A stretch of 64,000 nucleotides of DNA from Liolophura sinensis (GCF_032854445.1 NC_088303.1:19849501-19913500), one strand, 5' to 3'. Positions 12,501 through 22,754 are shown, counted from the stretch's first letter. Translations and numbers: made by a program. The notes: generated by a model from the letters alone, not told the origin.

Positions 12501-15500
12501 TACTTAGTGGATAGGGGGGTGGGAATTCATGTCGATAATTTCGTTAAAAAAGTTTCCAAAAAAAAATTGGAATTAACCAATTGACAATAACCCTTTCTCC
12601 TAAAAGAGTCAACCAAAATTCAAAATGTTTAACGTAAAATTGGACTGCATTTTTTGGGTTGCATGAATAACGTAAAATTAAAGGTGCAAGAATCAGAATC
12701 AGTATAACTAATGGCTTTCTATTGCAAGTACTTGCATTCACCATTATCCATATCATCAGGAGCCAGAAACTATGGAAAAAGAAATGGTGCAGTCCCAAAT
12801 GCTAACATTTTTACATTCATGTTATTAACTGGGAGTTGTTGTGTTTTACTATGTCTACAGACCAGAACTCTGACCGAAGACACTGGCGCCGCCACCAAGC
12901 CTACACGGCGGATTTCTAGACCAAGTTTGTACTCTCTTCCTCTTGACCAGGCATAAATGTTATATTATCATGCCACAGTGTACATATAAACCATTAGTGC
13001 TGTAAGCCTTTAATCCCAGCAGTATATGAAACTGTTAACAGCATTTCTCTCTGCAACTGCAGTTTCGGTGTAAAAGGTTATTGTTTATATACAAATGTGG
13101 GTATCATATGTGCAGTGCAGTGGTACTTTCTATGTTACAGGCCATATCAAAGGACTGAAATTTGCTGAAGTTCTTCCTAATTCTTCAACCTTTCCAACCA
13201 CATCTGCAATTAATATTTTGAAACATTCTGAGAGAAATGTGGGTGTAGAGAAATAATTTGCCCAGTTTTATGAAGCCTGCATCTTTAAATAAGCAAGCAA
13301 ATCATTTTTAGCATCCTTTTCATACAATACACTGAAACAAGTGCTTTAGTGGTTGAAAAGGTTGAAGAATTACAGTGACTGTTAGTATTTGTAATAAATT
13401 TGTACAAATTTTTTTGTTAATGGACATGAGTGAGGATAATGTTCTGTTCTTCATGCTTTCTGAAATGTGTACTTATGCTGTGAGATGTTTTCTGTGCGTA
13501 TCAGATGACAAAGATGGAGGGAGGGGAAGCACAGAGACCAAAGAGGGCACAGAGAAGCCGGCAAGGAAGAGACGCTGGGGATCCTCCACCGCCAAGTCAA
13601 CCAGCAAAACTACCACAGTCAACATCTCCACTGACTCGCTCAAGGTACACTAGTACTCAGCTGATATCATCTACTTTTTAGCATATGTCCTGAGCTTCAG
13701 TGTCCAGTATCAGTGGAAGCAATGTTAAAATGTTAGGAGTGGTTTCTTAAAAAGTACTGCATGTACATAGCTCGTGTTTTGCATACATATAGAGCACAAT
13801 AACACAAGAGGGATATTCCATTGTTGGGTGCGTATTAAATACCATAAAGTAAATTCATGACCTAGTGTATTATGTATGAGAATCAATGTTAAACTAAATG
13901 TTAGGGGTGGTATCGTAAAAAGTACTGTATGTATTGAGGTCAGATTTTGAACACATGTAGAGCACAATAACACGATAGGGATATTCCACCATTGATTTGT
14001 TTTGTGTTTTAAATTTAGGCTTTTAGCCTTCCATTATTAATTAATATTAATTTGGCCTTCATCCTCTGAGGTTGGTTGAGCTCTCTTTACTGGGTTGATC
14101 TGGGGTAGAGTCCACAAATCCGATATGTAAAAACCGCATCACTACACTCTTTATTACTGAAAGTTCAAATTTTGACCCAGTTAACATTTATGAAGTGATC
14201 AATATTTTGATATCTGCAGCCCAGTGCTTAATAGAGAATTCCAGTTTTGACTTCAGTCATAAAAGACTTTGTGGAATCCACACCAGCTCTTGGCAGCTGG
14301 GCTGTCTTTCCAGTGTTCAGGCGTAGATTGTCTGTAACGGTTGCAAGACCAGATATTACATGCTTTAACCGTTTTCGAACACAAGGCAACTTTCAAATCT
14401 CACATGGAAGTCTTTGTCTCAGAAGTTTTTGTACCTGAGTTTTTGTCTACTTGCTATAGAGCCTGATACCGGAGATAAAGACAACAGCCTTGACCGCTGA
14501 CCCTATCCTTGACCTGGGGATGATGGACGGCTCACTGTCAGACACAGAGGAAGATAAAAGGGACATAAAGATCAAGAGAACTGTTGTACAGGTGAGTCAA
14601 GAAAATGTTGTCCTGACGGGAACCATTTAATATCAAATATGGGTTTTACTAGACCGTTTACCGTAAGCTGTCGCTGTGAGTTCAAGTCCAGCTCATGCTG
14701 GCTTCTCTCTCCGGCTGTACGCGGGAAGGTTTGCCAGCAACCTGCGGTCTCTGCCATTTTTCTTATGAGTGAAATATTCTTGAGTACAGCGTTAAACACC
14801 AATCAGATAAATAGATAATTATTAAATGTATGTCGGAGATGTGTCATGATTTAGCCATCCAGCGATATCTAAGAGTGGGCATACCCAAATTATATGTCAA
14901 GATGATATAAGCTGTCATGTAACTCAGAATTAATTTTGCCAGTGTTAAAGTGATAAAGAAGAGAATGAATGAGTGATTATGGCTTAATGCCACATCAGCA
15001 ATATTGCAACGATATTGTGGCGTTCAAGAAGAGAATGATGTTTAATTGGGAAATACAGAATACTTCTGCTTTCTCCTCCTTTAACTGATGATTCATTAAT
15101 AAAGTAGACAGTGATTATCCGACTGATACATGATCCCATGTCACTGTCAGCGGTATTGGATGATATCACATACTGGGAAAACCTAAGGGCCTCAATGCTT
15201 TTTCAGTGTGGTATAAAAAAGCATTAGTCTCCACTGTTCTTCTATTGTTCCTGGCATTTGCATTACAGTTGTTAACAATTTGTATGTATGTATTTATAAC
15301 ATTTTGCACTCTCCTTGGACATTCTGACTTTGCTGTTAAAAGTGTGGAATTCTTGCATGGGTGCTATACTGAAACTCTGGGCTGTTCCAATCTGGGTTTA
15401 TCCTGTACCTAAGATTGTCACAAACCCAGAAACAAATGACTCCAGGTGGCAAAGGTTCCTCGCTGGGCAATAATCATGACATTGTCAGAACACCAGAATT

Positions 15501-18500
15501 ACAGAAAATCATCAAAAGGCTATGTTTACTGTGGACCTGTTTTACAGCGACCTGCTGATGAGAGTGATGAAGAAGAGGACGGCGAGGAGAAGGTACATGT
15601 AGTTGAGGTTGTACAGAAGGAGGAGATGGTTGTCAGGGAGGTGAAGAAGGAGGTCAGCAATGGTAAGCTGATTAGACTACCCCAATAGACATGCTTTTGA
15701 AAGTTATCATTACATGTAATAATAAGTGACAAACAAGTCCTGTTTCAATGCACTAGGTTACGCTGAGCTAACGTGATTGGCTGAAAACTAATTTTTCTTG
15801 CCTGTTACAATTCTTTCCTTCTTTTGGTCTAATGAAGCAGATAGTTAAAACAAATTAAGTTTCAAATAATCGGTTATAGTTTACTGAAAATTGTTCACTG
15901 ATTTAACTGTTTCGCTAATGTGAAAAGTTTTGCCTTATTTAATTTTCTTGCATTTAAGCATTATTGCACTCTCCTTGGACATTCGTACTTTGCTCTTATA
16001 GTATGGAATTCTTGCATGGTTGCTACATTAAAGTTTGGGCTGTTCCAATCTGGGCTATTCTGTATCAAAGATTATCACAAACCCAGTACCATTTTGTTCA
16101 GAGTTGTTTCCAAGAACTGTTGTACTAGTACTTTATCCGCTTGATTAGGTCATAATTCACTCATTCCACCTAACGAATGGAATATTTACCCACTGAGGAA
16201 ACATTTTCTACCATTTCCATGTGAAACAAATATTGTCATTCTCATTGTGGATGTATTGATAGGTAAAACAAATAAGATACTGTTTGCATTATCTTTGTTG
16301 ACTAAGTAATGATATACATGCATAGCTTTAATATTTGCCCATTGTGGCATGCAGCCCTAACCAGTCATTCCTTCATTTTAGTGCAAAACTTGACCATCAC
16401 TTAAGTGCAATACAGCATGAAACATTCTAGTTAAATACTATATTTTTTTGAAAAAGTGGCAAAGATTACAGATCCTGATCCTATTAAGAAAACTCAAGGT
16501 AAGCACATTAGTAACCTCCCCTTTTGTAACTCTTACAGATCCCATGATTGTCCGTCAGACCAGTAGGACACTTCCATCACTCCCCCTAGAGACAGAAGAG
16601 CCTGAGAAGGCGCGGAGATCCCCGTCCCCACCCCGAAATCCTGTAACAAAGATTGTACATGTGTGTAACTTGGTGCGGCCGTTCACCCTTCTCCAGCTGA
16701 CAGAGCTTCTGAAGAGGACAGGTACCCTGGTGGAGGGAGGCTTCTGGATAGACAAGATCAAGTCACATTGCTACGCCACGGTGAGCATGCATGCATGCAG
16801 GTTTCTTTTGAATGAATATAGGTTGATTTGGGTGAGTTCTATTGAGTCCATATCAGCCAGTATTACTTAATAACCTATTTATTATACACCAAACTTTTCA
16901 CAATTCATCTAGTGAGCAAAAGCTAGTGCACTTGAATCACAGAAAATGAACCTTTGAGAAAAAAAATGAAAGGTAGTGGAACTTGTAATACTTCGATGAC
17001 TGGGGCAAGAATGTCTACAGAGGAAGAAGACATGGTGGACAAGTTAGTAAGTTACATAGGCGAAAGCCAATACAGTTAACAACCATTGTGTTTGTATGTA
17101 TGTAACTTTTTAATAGCTCCACTTCCAAACTGGCATACATGGAAAGGTCTGTCAGCAACCTAAGGATGGCTGTGGGTTCTCTCTTGGCTCTGCCCGGTTT
17201 CCTCCCAACATAATGCTGGCTGCTGCAGTATAAGTGAGATATTCTTAAGTACGATGTGAGACACCAATCCAGAAAATAAATCCAAACTGGCAATGTGCAA
17301 GTAATGCAGGACAAACAAAATTCTATGACACAGCTTTACAGTTATGATTATGCCTTATCCCCAAGTAGTACTGTGGATAGATACAGCAGATGCATTGTAC
17401 TTTGATGACTGAAGGTTTGCACTATCCTTGGACATTCTCACTTTGTTTTCAAAGTGTGGAATTCTTGCAAAGGTGCAACATTAAAATTTGGGCTGTTCCA
17501 ATCTGGGCTTAAACAGTACCCAAGATTGTCACACACCCAGAAACATTTAGTCAAGGTTTGTTCCCATAAACTTATATAGTTGTAGTTTCTTCCAATTGTT
17601 TGATAATTTTGTCGTAATCTAAATTTTCTTATTTAGTACTGCAAGTATACAGTATGTACCATTTTCGTTTGGATTTATGGTAACCCAGATTAACAAAGTA
17701 ATAATTCCATGATTAAGGCCATGAAAGCAGCCAAATGTTGGATTCTTCTTAGCCAGGTCTTCCGTTATTTACTAGAAAACCATACGTGGGAAGGTATGAC
17801 AGAAACCTGCAGATGGTTGCGGGTTTTCTTCCCGGGTTCTGGCCGGTTTCCTCTCACCATAATGCTGGCTAGCGTCATATAAGTGAAATATTCTTGGCGT
17901 AAAACATGAGTCAAATATAAGTGCATAAATTTATTACAAAACACATGCTGTAGAATATATTTGTACTTCCCAGAAATCAAGCAGGGATAAATTTCCATTT
18001 ACACCTTTCTATCCACCCACAAATCACAACATTGGATAAATAGATTATGAACGCTGCTGTTTATTTTGGCAGTCAGCTGTAGGCGTTTTTGTACATATCA
18101 GTGTCATCATGTGTTGGTGATTTCTCACAGTTTGAGACAGAAGACCAGGCTTTTGAGACGAGGAAAGCTTTACATGGAACAAGATGGCCTTCCTCAAACC
18201 CTAAGATACTGAGGGTAGAGTTTGCTCAGGAAGATGAGGTAAGACCAGGGACCCATTCCAAGATTACTTCTCAAATCAGTTTCCATAGTTTTTTGTTCAG
18301 TGACATAGCCGAATGGTACTGTTACCCATAAAGTGTCATTTATGATAAAGCTTCATAAGATGTGGCCTCAGGTCTCTACCTCAAAAATGCCTTTATAGAA
18401 CTGTTCGCTTCCAGACCCCAAAAATACCAGGTTGTTTCTACGGGGGTTTTCTTGTGTATAACTACCAATTGATAATAAGAGAAGCAACTGGCTGGACATC

Positions 18501-20736
18501 ACCTGCAGTTTTTGGCTTATATCTGTAACAAGGAGCTCTGTTATACATTTAGTGCAACATTGATGTTGGCTATGATGATCTTGTTTGCTTCATTGCAGTT
18601 AGTGTGATTGCACATCTGTCATCTTTTCATCCTATGACATTTCTTACTTTACTTCCAAAGTGTTAAATTCTTGGCTGTTTCAAGCTGGTCATATTCTTTG
18701 CCTCAGCTATCTTACATACCAGACAACACATGGAACAATTTGTTTTGTGTTTCGCTTTGTTATAGTTTTGGCGTCACAAAGCCACCGATGATGGGTCTGT
18801 CCCAGTGAAGAAAGACCCGAAACGTGAAAGTTCAACCAGGAAAAGGCGGGAATCTGAGAAAAGTCCAAGGGATTCCAAGAAAAGGGAAGAACAGAGAAAA
18901 CAACACGTTCGGGAATGGGACAGAGACAAGCTGACCCAGAGGTCACGATCAAGGTCACCCCAGGGGTCAAGGTCAAAGTCCAGAGAGAGGAGAAGGCAGG
19001 AGAGATTAAGGGAGAGGAAAGAAAGGAAAGGTAAGTAGTCAGTGGATGGAATTATCTTGTGCAAGTGCACAAACTTACAATGATTTTGAACCATGTTAGC
19101 TTATCTGCTAGATGTCAGGGAGTTCTTCATGTACTTATTGGTTACTCAAAAGTTTCCCCACATTGGGCATAAATAAAGTCAAAATAAATAATCTTAGATA
19201 TAAAGTTACACACAATATGTTTTAATCATTTCTGATCTGGGATGCATGTCATTGTCATGGACTTTGAACTGAATTAATTGATTTGACCATGGATGTTGTT
19301 TACAGAGAAGAAGGTGGAAGAAGAAGCTCCAGCTAAGCTGCTTGATGACCTGTTTAAGAAGACAAAAGCCACACCATGTATTTACTGGTTACCTCTAACT
19401 GAGGAACAGGTGAGCAGTGTATGACCTTATCCGTTAGTAAGCATGGCTCTAATGTTGCAAGTGTGGCATAAAGCCGTAATCAGTCGTTCAGCATTCCACA
19501 ACCACATGTTAAACTGTTTAGTAGTCATCTAGGATGACTCCCAAAAAACTTAGTATGCAGATTTATCGTTAGAGATGACATCACAATACAGATTGTTACG
19601 AATTAACAGAGGGTATATCTGTATTAAGCCTGCTGAAATTCACCTCAGGTTCGTTGAAATTTGCTGTTGAGTGTAGTATGCTTTGCAATTGAAACCGTTC
19701 AGTTTGTATCAAGGTATGAGTTTGTGCACTGAAGCCATTTCATGTTTGTTTAGATTGTGAAGCGTGATGAGGAGCGGAAGAACCGACAGGTGGAGCGAGA
19801 GAAGAGGAAGAAAGAGCTGGATGCTCGTGAAGCTGCCGAAAAGAAACTGCAGCAGCACAAATCAGCAGAGGCAGCTGGTAGGTCCCAGAGACCGCGGAGC
19901 AGGAGTCCTCAGCGTGGCCGTGATCAGAGGGCACAGAGGGAGAGGGTAAGATAGTCTACTGTAATCATGTGAACTATCATGTTTTTCCTTAGATTCTTTC
20001 ATGAATTAGTTTGGCTTGGTGGAATTCTACTTCATTAGAACCTCAGAAAGAAAGTAAAGAATATATTGATCAGTGAGAGTGCCTGGACACAATTTCCTTT
20101 TTATGACCTGAAAAACGTACAATTCACTCATTGTGGAAAAACATCAATACACAGATGAGATCATACGTCAACCTTAGGGTGATACAGTCTTAACAAGATT
20201 GTTTGTACCGTAACGCTTCAGCCCTTTTTTTCTGAAGACTTCTCTGAAGTCCTAAAAATGGCCAATCCAACAGTGTAGTTTTGCCTTCAAAATCAAATTG
20301 AAAACATGCATGCATTGCTCTAAAAGTTGCTCTTTCATATGCGAAAAGGCTGAAGAATTAGGGTGTTTGTGGGTTGGGAGACATTGGGACCATACTCAAA
20401 TGACAGTAATCATGTGTGGTGAATACTATAGCTACCAGGCATTTATCAGATAAAGCAGTACAGAGCTGTACCCCAAACATCCTAATATTGTATATATACC
20501 CTGACAAACCTCAACTACAGCGAATGTCTAATCTGTTGTTCAAGTGGAGATTAACTCAAGATTAAACGCCAAGTGGACACTAAGTATTTGGGATTGTCTT
20601 TCAGGATCGCTCGCCCGACCGAGAACAAAGGCGTCGCCCGGGTGAGTCTGCTCGATCAGGCCGTGACCGCAGAAGCCCACCACTCCGTGCTAGAAGTCGT
20701 AGCAGGAGTCGCAGTAGGGGCGCTCGAAGACGCTAG
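5867..20736 (+). CDS. ACIN1: Acinus, apoptotic chromatin condensation inducer (3' 16 exons; N terminus missing)
   Basis: Acinus is a nuclear RNA-binding protein of the ASAP/PSAP complexes (with RNPS1 and SAP18 or Pinin) that joins the exon-junction complex. Exons: 5867-6538, 6964-7087, 7566-8067, 8492-8655, 9121-9196, 12861-12924, 13505-13644, 14460-14591, 15548-15662, 16472-16498 (tentative), 16539-16780, 18131-18238, 18766-19030, 19306-19409, 19754-19945, 20605-20736 (TAG). All phases join, giving about 1018 residues. Order seen: acidic Glu/Gln-rich start; Ser-Arg-rich stretches (about residues 230-450); a KRRWG-type motif with the following SLKSLIPEIK stretch, as I recall it from vertebrate Acinus; an RRM (about 709-785) starting [12 protein letters not shown]; a charged RE/RS region; the RSB motif [19 protein letters not shown] (about 888-906); an RS tail. 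The SAP domain of long isoforms is not in the window. Identity rests on recalled family sequence, but several motifs agree in order. Confidence 0.94.
6964..8067 (+). CDS. ACIN1: ACIN1 RS-rich exons (6964-7087 and 7566-8067)
   Basis: Two exons joined in phase 2 (TC|T, Ser). The first encodes Ser runs ending SRSRSGS. The second encodes [15 protein letters not shown], then [10 protein letters not shown], then [15 protein letters not shown]. Such RS dipeptides are phosphorylated by SR protein kinases in Acinus and SR proteins. The intron between them carries a reverse-orientation SINE (7112-7330). Confidence 0.85.
7112..7330 (-). mobile_element. tRNA-derived SINE in ACIN1 intron, reverse orientation
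   Basis: It matches the family core: GATTGGTGTTTAATGCCG, AGCATTATGGTGGGCGGAAA, GACCATCCGCAGGTTGCTG, GGAAGCCAGCATAAGCTGG. The tRNA-like head is truncated or diverged beyond about 7325. Confidence 0.85.
8492..9196 (+). CDS. ACIN1: ACIN1 charged exons (8492-8655 and 9121-9196)
   Basis: The first exon follows an AATAG acceptor and encodes a Lys/Glu/Asp-rich segment containing [17 protein letters not shown]; donor GACAG|GTAAAT. The second starts after TTTTGTAG and encodes [19 protein letters not shown] up to the CAG|GTGAGT donor. They join in phase 2 and the second ends in phase 0. A short tandem repeat (9010-9086) lies 34 bp before the second acceptor. Confidence 0.82.
9010..9086 (+). repeat. 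About 4 copies of a 19-20 bp tandem repeat beside a splice acceptor
   Basis: The unit is approximately ACCACACATGTTCACATAA. The array stops 34 bp before the ACIN1 acceptor at 9120 and so sits in or near the branch-point region of that intron. Confidence 0.85.
9197..12860. other. Large ACIN1 intron, no exon recognised
   Basis: This 3.7 kb intron holds the 110-bp tandem array (10985-12060) and otherwise unremarkable AT-rich sequence. ORFs of 60-194 codons in it follow the tandem array and change frame with it because 110 is not a multiple of three. Confidence 0.7.
10985..12060. repeat. Tandem array, 110-bp unit built of two about 55-bp halves
   Basis: Near-identical copies recur at 110-bp spacing (CTGATGATGC at 11041 and 11151, CTGATGCACA at 11261). 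Each contains GTGACAGTG...GGTGGCGATTCGT...GTTTCCTGATA blocks, so the array looks like diverged 55-bp subunits that then amplified as dimers. The 3' part (11400-12060) is more diverged. On the minus strand it gives a 194-codon open frame that I do not regard as a gene. Confidence 0.9.
12861..12924 (+). CDS. ACIN1: ACIN1 64-nt exon with weak donor (phase-required)
   Basis: Acceptor GTCTACAG ends at 12860. The reading frame, entered in phase 0, gives [20 protein letters not shown]. The preceding exon ends in phase 0 and the next (13505) must be entered in phase 1, so an intervening exon of length 1 mod 3 is needed. Ending at 12924 (CCAA|GTTTGT) gives 64 nt and restores the frame. The donor is far from consensus, so the 3' boundary is an inference. 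Confidence 0.55.
13176..13376 (+). mobile_element. MITE-like element, family A copy 2
   Basis: CCTAATTCTTCAACCTTTCC at the left and GAAAAGGTTGAAGAATTACA at the right form terminal inverted repeats. The interior matches copy 1. It ends about 130 bp before the ACIN1 exon at 13505. Confidence 0.82.
13505..14591 (+). CDS. ACIN1: ACIN1 KRRWG / SLKSLIPEIK exons (13505-13644 and 14460-14591)
   Basis: The first exon encodes [18 protein letters not shown], then [16 protein letters not shown] and NISTDSLK; the second continues [14 protein letters not shown] and [17 protein letters not shown]. In vertebrate Acinus the equivalent order (RRWGAST, then a Ser/Thr-rich stretch, then SLKSLIPDIK) precedes the RRM, which supports the gene identity. 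Both junctions are phase 0 (CTCAAG|GTACAC and TTGCTATAG|AGC). Confidence 0.92.
14668..14816 (+). mobile_element. SINE copy, partly deleted
   Basis: It starts in the B-box (GTGAGTTCAAGTCCAGCTCA), continues GGTTTGCCAGCAACCTGCGG, skips the central region, and ends TGAAATATTCTTGAGTACAG, TTAAACACCAATCAGATAAA. It lies within 80 bp of an ACIN1 donor. Confidence 0.85.
14962..15030 (+). mobile_element. Fragment of a second short-repeat family
   Basis: GAGTGATTATGGCTTAATGC followed by CAGCAATATTGCAACGATAT and GTGGCG resembles a different interspersed repeat common in molluscs, as I recall it (GAGTGAGTGAGTTT... AGCAATATTCCAGC). Only one fragment is seen here. Confidence 0.4.
15302..15437 (+). repeat. 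About 135-bp dispersed repeat, copy 1 (ACIN1 intron)
   Basis: It contains CTCCTTGGACATTC, GTGGAATTCTTGCATGG, GGCTGTTCCAATCTGGG and ATTGTCACAAACCCAG in order. The same blocks in the same order and orientation occur at 15957-16092 and 17414-17551. No terminal repeats or poly-A tail are seen. Confidence 0.85.
15548..15662 (+). CDS. ACIN1: ACIN1 acidic linker exon
   Basis: Acceptor TTTTACAG at 15547, donor AATG|GTAAGC. It encodes [15 protein letters not shown] followed by [18 protein letters not shown], an acidic linker between the KRRWG region and the RRM. It enters in phase 0 and leaves in phase 1. Confidence 0.85.
15957..16092 (+). repeat. About 135-bp dispersed repeat, copy 2 (next ACIN1 intron)
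   Basis: It shares CTCCTTGGACATTC, ATGGAATTCTTGCATGG, GGCTGTTCCAATCTGGG and ATCACAAACCCAG with copy 1, with scattered substitutions. Confidence 0.85.
16472..16498 (+). CDS. ACIN1: Possible 27-nt ACIN1 microexon
   Basis: Between GATTACAG and a strong donor CAAG|GTAAGC lie 27 nt that enter and leave in phase 1 and would add DPDPIKKTQ just before the exon starting at 16539, which itself begins DPMIVRQ. Being frame-neutral it could be included or skipped. The polypyrimidine tract upstream is short, so this may be a regulated or a false exon. Confidence 0.45.
16539..18238 (+). CDS. ACIN1: ACIN1 RRM exons (16539-16780 and 18131-18238)
   Basis: The first exon ends in the [23 protein letters not shown] (RNP2-like strand and helix), then [22 protein letters not shown]. 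The second encodes [20 protein letters not shown] and [15 protein letters not shown]. Human Acinus, as I recall it, has [20 protein letters not shown] and [16 protein letters not shown] at matching places. The Acinus RRM is noncanonical and binds RNPS1 as well as RNA. The phase-0 intron falls in the loop after the CYAT strand. Confidence 0.95.
17130..17282 (+). mobile_element. SINE 3' half
   Basis: GGAAAGGTCTGTCAGCAACC, CTGCCCGGTTTCCTCCCAAC, ATAATGCTGGCTGC, GAGATATTCTTAAGTACGAT, CACCAATCCAGAAAATAAA. It is 5'-truncated. Confidence 0.8.
17414..17551 (+). repeat. About 135-bp dispersed repeat, copy 3 (third ACIN1 intron)
   Basis: It shares TATCCTTGGACATTC, GTGGAATTCTTGCA, GGCTGTTCCAATCTGGG and AGATTGTCACACACCCAG with the other two. 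A much weaker relative may lie at 18597-18715. Confidence 0.8.
17785..17920 (+). mobile_element. SINE 3' half
   Basis: ACGTGGGAAGGTATGACAG, GGCCGGTTTCCTCTCACCAT, AATGCTGGCTAGCGTCATAT, AAGTGAAATATTCTTGGCGT. It is 5'-truncated, in the same intron as the previous copy. Confidence 0.8.
18766..19030 (+). CDS. ACIN1: ACIN1 RE/RS-rich exon after the RRM
   Basis: It follows GTTATAG and encodes [20 protein letters not shown], then basic, coiled RE/RK repeats and [19 protein letters not shown]. The EWDRDK motif is also present before the RSB region in vertebrate Acinus. The donor is GGAAAG|GTAAGT; the exon leaves in phase 1. Confidence 0.9.
19306..19409 (+). CDS. ACIN1: ACIN1 RSB-motif exon (RNPS1/SAP18 binding)
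   Basis: It encodes [10 protein letters not shown], then [19 protein letters not shown], then LTEEQ. This is the RSB motif, known in Acinus and Pinin to contact SAP18 and RNPS1 to build the ASAP/PSAP complex. As recalled, human Acinus differs at only a few positions (LLDDLFRKTKAAPCIYWLP). This is the strongest single identifier of the gene. Confidence 0.96.
19754..20736 (+). CDS. ACIN1: ACIN1 C-terminal exons (19754-19945 and 20605-20736)
   Basis: The first exon encodes a highly charged helix ([20 protein letters not shown]) and [16 protein letters not shown]. The last encodes [14 protein letters not shown], then [15 protein letters not shown] and the stop TAG at 20734-20736. The RS tail is typical of the C terminus of Acinus. 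No AATAAA polyadenylation signal is evident within the next kilobase. Confidence 0.9.
20206..20366 (+). mobile_element. MITE-like element, family B copy 1
   Basis: Its termini (GCTTCAGCCCTTTTT and GAAAAGGCTGAAGAATTAGG) resemble those of family A, but the interior differs (TTGCCTTCAAAATCAAATTG, GCATTGCTCTAAAAGTTGCT). The reverse complement of the interior recurs at 39690-39810. Confidence 0.75.
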
Positions 20737-21921
20737 CCCTGGAATAGCAGCTGAGGCTTACGTATTGTAACAAAGGATCTATTGACGATCAGTTGTATAA
20801 AGTGTTTTAAAATATAACTGCATTTTTGTTTTGTCCTCCAAATCTGTTTGATCATGTAAGTGGGCAAATATTCTGTTGCTTTGGTGTGTTAAATAACCAA
20901 AGGTAAGTACAGTCTGTGTGTCAATTTAAAACTTGCACATTTTATAACTGCTTTCTTGATCTCGCATTTCAACGCTATGCATTTTACATGCTCAGTCCTT
21001 TTTACTGCTTGCACAGGTAAAGAAGAAAAATAGTTTTTACACTCTTGCTTTTTTAAAATGAGGGCATTATAAAAAATACATGCACTACATTTCATTTATT
21101 TTATCACTGAACTGGTCATCAGTAACTGCCCATTTCACCACAGGGCAACACAATACTTTTGTCCAGACATGTGTGTAAAGAAAAAACATATACCATCATA
21201 AAAATATCGTCATACTTAACAACCTGCCAGCGTAGACTTCACAGCTGGTGATGGAAGTTGCATTGTCAAGTAAACCACCTCCATTTTCTCAGTGAGTAAA
21301 CATTGGGCGAGTGTATTTAGAAGCATTTAAGAAATGAACACTAGAATTATCTTGTAGTTTGTGGTACATGTAAGACTTTACCAGCAGTGGACGGTGGCTT
21401 TCTTTCTGCTGTCTTGAATACTAGGTACAATTCACAACACACATCTAGTATAGATTACACATGACTACATGTATATGTACCATACGCGCTGGTGTTGTAA
21501 TTATCTTGCGGCCCTGAAAGTTACCTCTGCATAAAACAGTTGTAGATCAGAACCCATATGTGCTGTCATAGGCATAATTCTTCCGGTGGTATACACTTAA
21601 TTACAGTAAGGCCAGTATTCAAATAGAAAGGCGCCGTTTGTATTTTTTGCGTGAATTTGTCATATAGCAGCCCTCTTGTATGTTTTGATCATCGCTTTGT
21701 TTTAATTCATAGATTTTCATTTATATGTCTAATCATGTTCATGCAAGTTATTAGTAAATACTTTGTGAATGATAAACATAGTAGAAAGTAAAGAAAATGG
21801 TCCTGTTTATTCTCTTACCGATTTCTTTATTCTGTAAGTGATGTGGAAATGTCCAGCATTGATGTGCCTCCTGCATCTAGTAATGGTCTGCATTATATTA
21901 CTTGTAAAAGAGCTGGCTTCC

Positions 21922-22070
21922 TCATCGGTCGTAGGTGGAAAGGTCTGCAGCAATCTGTGGCTTCCCCCGGGCTCGGCTCGGTTTCTTCCCACCATAATGC
22001 TGGCCGCCGTCATATAAGTGAAATATTCTTGAGTACGGCGTAAAACACCAATGAAATAAATAAATACTTC
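21922..22070 (+). mobile_element. SINE 3' half with AAATAAATAAA tail
   Basis: GTGGAAAGGTCTGCAGCAAT, CGGGCTCGGCTCGGTTTCTT, CCACCATAATGCTGGCCGCC, TGAAATATTCTTGAGTACGG, CGTAAAACACCAATGAAATA. It is 5'-truncated and little diverged. Confidence 0.88.
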
Positions 22071-22494
22071 TAAAAGAACAGCCAGAGTTATAGGTGACTG
22101 TCTGGGAACTGAGAACGTCTGCCCGTGTCACAAGTGGCTGACTGTATGTTCAGTTTAAGACGAGCAATTAGTAGATTCTCCCACGGACCAAGAGACAGAG
22201 AGTGGTGGGCCACCCTTGTGTGGACGTACGGTGAAGACCAATTCCACTATTATGCTTTGTGTACCTGTACGGCACATGTGGGAAAGTCAGTAACTTGCCC
22301 ATATGATTTCTCATGGACGTTCATTTCCTCACATTCAGCATGAAGGGGATAGTGCAACGACTAGTTGATCCGCACCAGTATAATGGCTCAGGTGAGGCAG
22401 CTTACTTACCTTCGGTAAAGCGTCCGAGTGAAGCAGCACTAGATAAAAGAGCGGTGGAAATCCGTCCTGCAACAAGGCGGGACATTACATGCAC

Positions 22495-22650
22495 TCTAAG
22501 GATTCCTTCATCCTCATATGACCGAAAAATTGTTAGTACAACATTAAACCCCAAACACTCACTCACTCCGTTTCCTCCGCCCATGAAACTGTTCGCCGTA
22601 ATATAAGTGAAAAATTCTTGTGTTTGTCAAACATCACTCAAGTAAATAAG
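22495..22650 (+). mobile_element. Two short SINE tails back to back
   Basis: The first (about 22510-22570) reads CATATGACCGAAAAATTGTT, ACATTAAACCCCAAACACTC, ACTCACTC, a tail that recurs at 27801-27856 and belongs to a separate family. The second (22575-22650) is a diverged tail of the main SINE family (CCGTAATATAAGTGAAAAAT). Confidence 0.65.
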
Positions 22651-22754
22651 TGAAGTCATAAGTAATTTCCAGACCAAAAAAAAAAAAAAAAAGTCTATTG
22701 ATTATGACAGGACAAAGCTATCAACCCAACTGGGAGCTGCTATATGCTGAGCGT

